A DNA stretch of 64,000 nt from Photobacterium salinisoli. GTDB lineage: Bacteria; Pseudomonadota; Gammaproteobacteria; Enterobacterales; Vibrionaceae. The notes beneath the pieces were generated by a model. That model did not search any database. It worked only from the letters and a program-made list of their open reading frames with translations, and was not told the DNA's origin. Below are positions 60,879 through 64,000 of the stretch, piece by piece (positions within the stretch are counted from its first letter, which is position 1; each line of letters begins with the position of its first letter). Location of the stretch: contig NZ_QZMS01000007.1 in NCBI RefSeq assembly GCF_003614885.1, forward strand, positions 1,116,001-1,180,000. The letters run 5' to 3'. The translations under genes and the position numbers were made by a program.

Positions 60879-62747
60879 ATGAAGTTTAGCCACAAAATCG
60901 TTGCCACTTCGTCGGCAATACTGATCGCCGCTTTAGTTCTGCTTTCTGGCATTCAGTATGTTCACACCAGGGATGATGTGCATAAATTGGTAGACAACAG
61001 TCTTGATGAAATCGTGTCCGGCGTGAATCAGACCTTAGTCACAGAGATAGCCAGCCGGACGAAATTAGCCAATATCACCGCTGGGATCGTTGAGCAAAAT
61101 TTAACCCCTGACAGCATTCGCCAAATTATCAGCCAGCCTGTACTCAAAAATACTTTTGAGCTGACAGGTATAGGATTCGAGAAAGACGGTTCTTTTATCA
61201 TCAGTGATCCATCATGGAAGCCAGCACCGGGCTGGGATCCCCGTGCCCGCCCCTGGTACACCGAGGCAAAAGAAGCCGGACATATGATAATTACCTCGCC
61301 ATACCGGGATTCAGTGACAAACGAAATTCTGGTCTCTTTTGCCGCGCCTGTTAAAAACAACGGCCAGTTTGTTGGCGCCATCTTTTTTGACGTCAGCATG
61401 AGTAAAATTGCCAATCTGATTAATCAGGCGTCCTTGTTTAATGCCGGTTATCTTTTTTTAGTCTCTGATAATGGTGTCATCATCGCGCACCCAAACAAAG
61501 ACGTTAACGGTAAACCACTGCCGGAAGCGTATCCCGGTATCAAGATCTCAGCGCAGCCGCTGGATACCGTGCTTGATAATGAATCCGTGAAGATCAGCTT
61601 CCATAAAGTACAGGGACAGACACTGTATATTGGTGCGGTGCTGAAAAATGACATTGCGTTTGCCGCTGTTGATCAAATCAAAAACAACGCCATCACTTAT
61701 TCTCTGTTGTTTATTATTGTCGGTTTCATCGCGGTCTTCTTTACGGTCAAACGCCTGATGCGCCCTTTGGATGTGATCAATCAGGCCATGAAAAACATTG
61801 CCACCGGGCAGGCCGATCTTACCCAGCGTCTGAGCACCAATACCGAGCCGGAGTTTGCATCACTGGCGCAAAGTTTTAATCAGTTTACGGAACGTATGCA
61901 GCAACAAATCATACGCTCGCAATCGCTGAGTAACGATATTATGCAAGGTACTGAGCTGACGGCTCAGGGCGCCAACCGTTCATCCGAGGCCATGAACAGC
62001 CAGTTGCAACAGCTTGAACTGTTGGCAACGGCCATGAACGAAATGGCTTCGACATCGGCTAACGTGGCAAACAATGCACACAGCGCAGCGTCTGCAGCTT
62101 CAGCGGCAGAGCTGGCTGCACAGGAAGGTGGAAATATAGTCTCCCGGACATCTGTGTCTATTCATGATTTGTCTGATCAGATTGATCAGGCTGTCGATGT
62201 CGTCAGGGAGCTGGAATCTGCCACAGGCAACATTGAGCGTATTCTTCAGGTGATCAATGACATTGCCGATCAGACAAACCTGCTGGCGCTGAATGCTGCC
62301 ATTGAAGCCGCAAGGGCGGGTGACTCCGGTCGCGGTTTTGCGGTCGTCGCCGATGAAGTCCGCACACTGGCGCAACGTACTCAGCAATCTACCACTGAAA
62401 TTCGCCAGATGATTGAGCAGCTTCAGGCAGGCGCCAGCTCAGCCACCAGCACCATGGCACTGAGCAAAAACACCGCCAGCGAAACTGTGGCAACGGCGCA
62501 GGAAGCCGATGAAGCACTGTCGCGTATCCGTGAAGCCATTCAACAGATCAACGATATGAATATACAAATCGCCTCGGCAGCTGAAGAGCAGAGCCTGGTT
62601 GCTGAGGATATCAATGGTAATACCATCAACATTAAGGATCTGTCGGTTCAGGTTGCCGAAACCGCCAATGAAACCAGTGTGGCAATGGCAACACAAATTA
62701 AGAACGTCCGTGAACAAAATGAGCTGATGAAGCAGTTTACTGTGTAA
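60879..62747 (+). CDS. Methyl-accepting chemotaxis protein with dCache sensor
   Basis: The 622-residue receptor has a first membrane segment near 8-28, a periplasmic double-Cache domain (about 35-270; [16 protein letters not shown] is a typical signature), a second membrane segment ([16 protein letters not shown]) and a HAMP domain. Its cytoplasmic signalling domain has the conserved tip ([18 protein letters not shown] and [16 protein letters not shown], about 466-500). dCache domains often bind amino acids or organic acids. I chose the ATG at 60879, with GAGGG upstream. A FliA promoter lies in front. Confidence 0.9.
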   Translation: MKFSHKIVATSSAILIAALVLLSGIQYVHTRDDVHKLVDNSLDEIVSGVNQTLVTEIASRTKLANITAGIVEQNLTPDSIRQIISQPVLKNTFELTGIGFEKDGSFIISDPSWKPAPGWDPRARPWYTEAKEAGHMIITSPYRDSVTNEILVSFAAPVKNNGQFVGAIFFDVSMSKIANLINQASLFNAGYLFLVSDNGVIIAHPNKDVNGKPLPEAYPGIKISAQPLDTVLDNESVKISFHKVQGQTLYIGAVLKNDIAFAAVDQIKNNAITYSLLFIIVGFIAVFFTVKRLMRPLDVINQAMKNIATGQADLTQRLSTNTEPEFASLAQSFNQFTERMQQQIIRSQSLSNDIMQGTELTAQGANRSSEAMNSQLQQLELLATAMNEMASTSANVANNAHSAASAASAAELAAQEGGNIVSRTSVSIHDLSDQIDQAVDVVRELESATGNIERILQVINDIADQTNLLALNAAIEAARAGDSGRGFAVVADEVRTLAQRTQQSTTEIRQMIEQLQAGASSATSTMALSKNTASETVATAQEADEALSRIREAIQQINDMNIQIASAAEEQSLVAEDINGNTINIKDLSVQVAETANETSVAMATQIKNVREQNELMKQFTV

Positions 62748-62847
62748 TCTCGTCATTGCCGTCAGGCTCATTGCCTGGCGGCACAGCATGATTTCCCCTG
62801 GCTTTCATAGTGCCCAAGACAGGGCTCAGGAACTGAAAGACGTCGCT

Positions 62848-63354
62848 TTATCCCCTCAGGTAAATATGATCCGCGTACAATTTACCGCCTATGTCATAAG
62901 CTTCAGGAAATTTCTCCTGTAACCTGAAGCCGCACTTTTCCAGCACACGCTCGGAAGCGATATTGCCTTCGGTTACCACGGCTCTGAACAAGGCAAGTCC
63001 TAACGCTGTCTCAGCCCACTGAATGACTGCATCCAGGGATTCCGTACCATAGCCTTTGCCATAAAATTCAGGCATCAGCAGATAACCCATTTCCGCAATC
63101 CCCTGATCGACGAAAAAGCCAGTAATGCCGACTTTTTCACCTGACGCTTTTTCTTTGATGACCAGAGTTAACCATGCTCCGCTTTCAGGTGTCCAGACCT
63201 GAAGACGCGCGTGAAATTTTGCTTTTAATTCATCGTCAGATGGCGCATCAAAACATTTTTCGATCACAGCCGGTATCGTATGAAGCGTCTGAAAAAGTGG
63301 CCAATCCGTTTCGGTGATTGGCACTAATAGTAGTTGCTGTGTGTCTAGAATCAT
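62848..63354 (-). CDS. GNAT-family acetyltransferase, RimJ/RimL-like
   Basis: The 168-residue protein has the RimJ/RimL-type layout: LLVPITETDWPLFQTLH at the start, IAEMGYLLMPEFYGKGYGTESLDAVIQWA (about 84-112) and NIASERVLEKCGFRLQEKF. Members acetylate protein N-termini or small amines; the target here is unknown. A single gene, reading towards the chemoreceptor. Confidence 0.83.
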   Translation of the reverse strand: MILDTQQLLLVPITETDWPLFQTLHTIPAVIEKCFDAPSDDELKAKFHARLQVWTPESGAWLTLVIKEKASGEKVGITGFFVDQGIAEMGYLLMPEFYGKGYGTESLDAVIQWAETALGLALFRAVVTEGNIASERVLEKCGFRLQEKFPEAYDIGGKLYADHIYLRG

Positions 63355-63442
63355 CTTGAGCTACCTCTTGAGAAGGGTCATAGCATTAAATCACCTTCCA
63401 TTATTACAATATTGAATAACCGAACAGCCTCACTCAAATTAA

Positions 63443-64000
63443 TTATGCTTCTGAAAGTGTACGGCTAATTAATGTCTCAAACGTTTCTGACTGGCCTGCA
63501 GGAATAAGCTGCCGATGAATTTCCCGACGTTTATCCACACCATACAAACGCTCTGCCAGCCAACCTGTAAGATACAATTGCGACAAGCACCCACCTGCTG
63601 TGGCAAGATTTCCATGCACTACCAGCGCCTTATCAAGGACATAAATACCTTCCGCCTCAAGCGCTGATTTTGCATCCGGATGAGTCGTTGCAGTAATACC
63701 ATCCAGTAGACCCAGTTTGGCCAGAATAAACGCACCTGCACAAATTGACCCAATAAGCTGGTTTTGAGGATCCAGCTTAAGTGATGCCATAAATTCATTA
63801 TTATTTAACGCCGCTGGAATCCCTTTGTAACCACTACTGAATAACACAACATCGGCCTCCGAGGCCTCTGCAACATGCCCATCTGTTTTTACTTCCATGC
63901 CTAAAGTCGATATATGTGACGGCTTAGTACCCAATATTTTTACGGCCCAGTCTTTTTGGCTTCTTCCCAAAATATCGCGTAGCAGAAAAAAATCGATATC
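63443..64000 (-). CDS. DJ-1/PfpI-family protein, 5-prime part outside window
   Basis: The frame stays open to the right edge, giving at least 186 residues, with DIDFFLLRDIL before the first internal start. The nucleophile-elbow Cys lies in GSICAGAFILAKLGLLDG, and VVHGNLATAGGCLSQLYLTGWL is like the end of DJ-1 family proteins. It resembles the gene at 22506-23105, particularly in the ATAGGCL block. The beginning is missing, so neither start nor full length can be given. Confidence 0.8.
   Translation of the reverse strand, partial: DIDFFLLRDILGRSQKDWAVKILGTKPSHISTLGMEVKTDGHVAEASEADVVLFSSGYKGIPAALNNNEFMASLKLDPQNQLIGSICAGAFILAKLGLLDGITATTHPDAKSALEAEGIYVLDKALVVHGNLATAGGCLSQLYLTGWLAERLYGVDKRREIHRQLIPAGQSETFETLISRTLSEA

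Overview
The window reads as the chromosome of a marine gammaproteobacterium of the Vibrionaceae, most likely Photobacterium or a close relative. The grounds are a long PurC of 367 residues of the Vibrio type, a PurR box upstream of it, a flagellar-type (FliA) promoter in front of a chemoreceptor, and the general protein character. The genus is inferred from family resemblance and was not checked by a search.

Layout. (1) 1-7296: right end of a prophage or phage-like element, entering from outside the window. Leftward from the right-hand side it carries a tyrosine recombinase, a GroES-like co-chaperonin, two unknown proteins, a probable small terminase, the large terminase and a portal protein cut by the window edge. 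A GH108 endolysin points the other way. The element ends in a 3-prime fragment of a tRNA-Val(GAC) gene, which marks its attachment site. (2) 7350-13106: a beta-propeller lectin-like protein, a glycosyltransferase and short-chain dehydrogenase pair behind a sigma-54-type promoter, a BCCT transporter and a small membrane protein. (3) 13144-19856: a two-domain lysozyme inhibitor, a MarR regulator with tandem palindromes at its promoter, and a kynurenine-pathway unit (kynA-kynB-kynU, then an NSS-family transporter) with a divergent LysR regulator. (4) 19819-26650: a compact run of small metabolic or resistance-like enzymes (GNAT, Nudix, VOC, P-loop kinase, PhzF-like, DJ-1-like), a membrane endonuclease/phosphatase-fold protein, a Cys-rich protein, a secreted metzincin-type protease and a hexapeptide acetyltransferase.

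(5) 26717-36100 is the most striking part. A 1082-residue protein with an N-terminal PAAR-like (DUF4150) domain and a C-terminal AHH-type nuclease module looks like a type VI secretion effector. It is followed by ten immunity-type genes. Six are paralogues of the Imm11 (DUF1629) family. Two cassettes of order C-B-A bracket the array: the A and B genes of the two cassettes are nearly identical, while the C genes have diverged. Shared intergenic spacers and mosaic termini point to tandem amplification and gene conversion.

(6) 36320-43847: acetyltransferases, an APH-like kinase, an ACT protein, and a GABA catabolic gene set (gabD-like, gabT-like). A downstream MocR-type regulator has Arg where the PLP-binding Lys belongs and carries an extra C-terminal domain. 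(7) 43945-50378: an oligopeptide/dipeptide-type ABC transporter operon ending in a carbon-nitrogen hydrolase. (8) 50606-64000: a YceK-like lipoprotein, a large secreted serine-hydrolase-like protein, an EamA exporter with an O-methyltransferase, a TetR regulator with palindromic sites facing a small membrane protein, a UvrD-family helicase, purC, a chemoreceptor, a GNAT enzyme and a DJ-1-like gene cut by the right edge.
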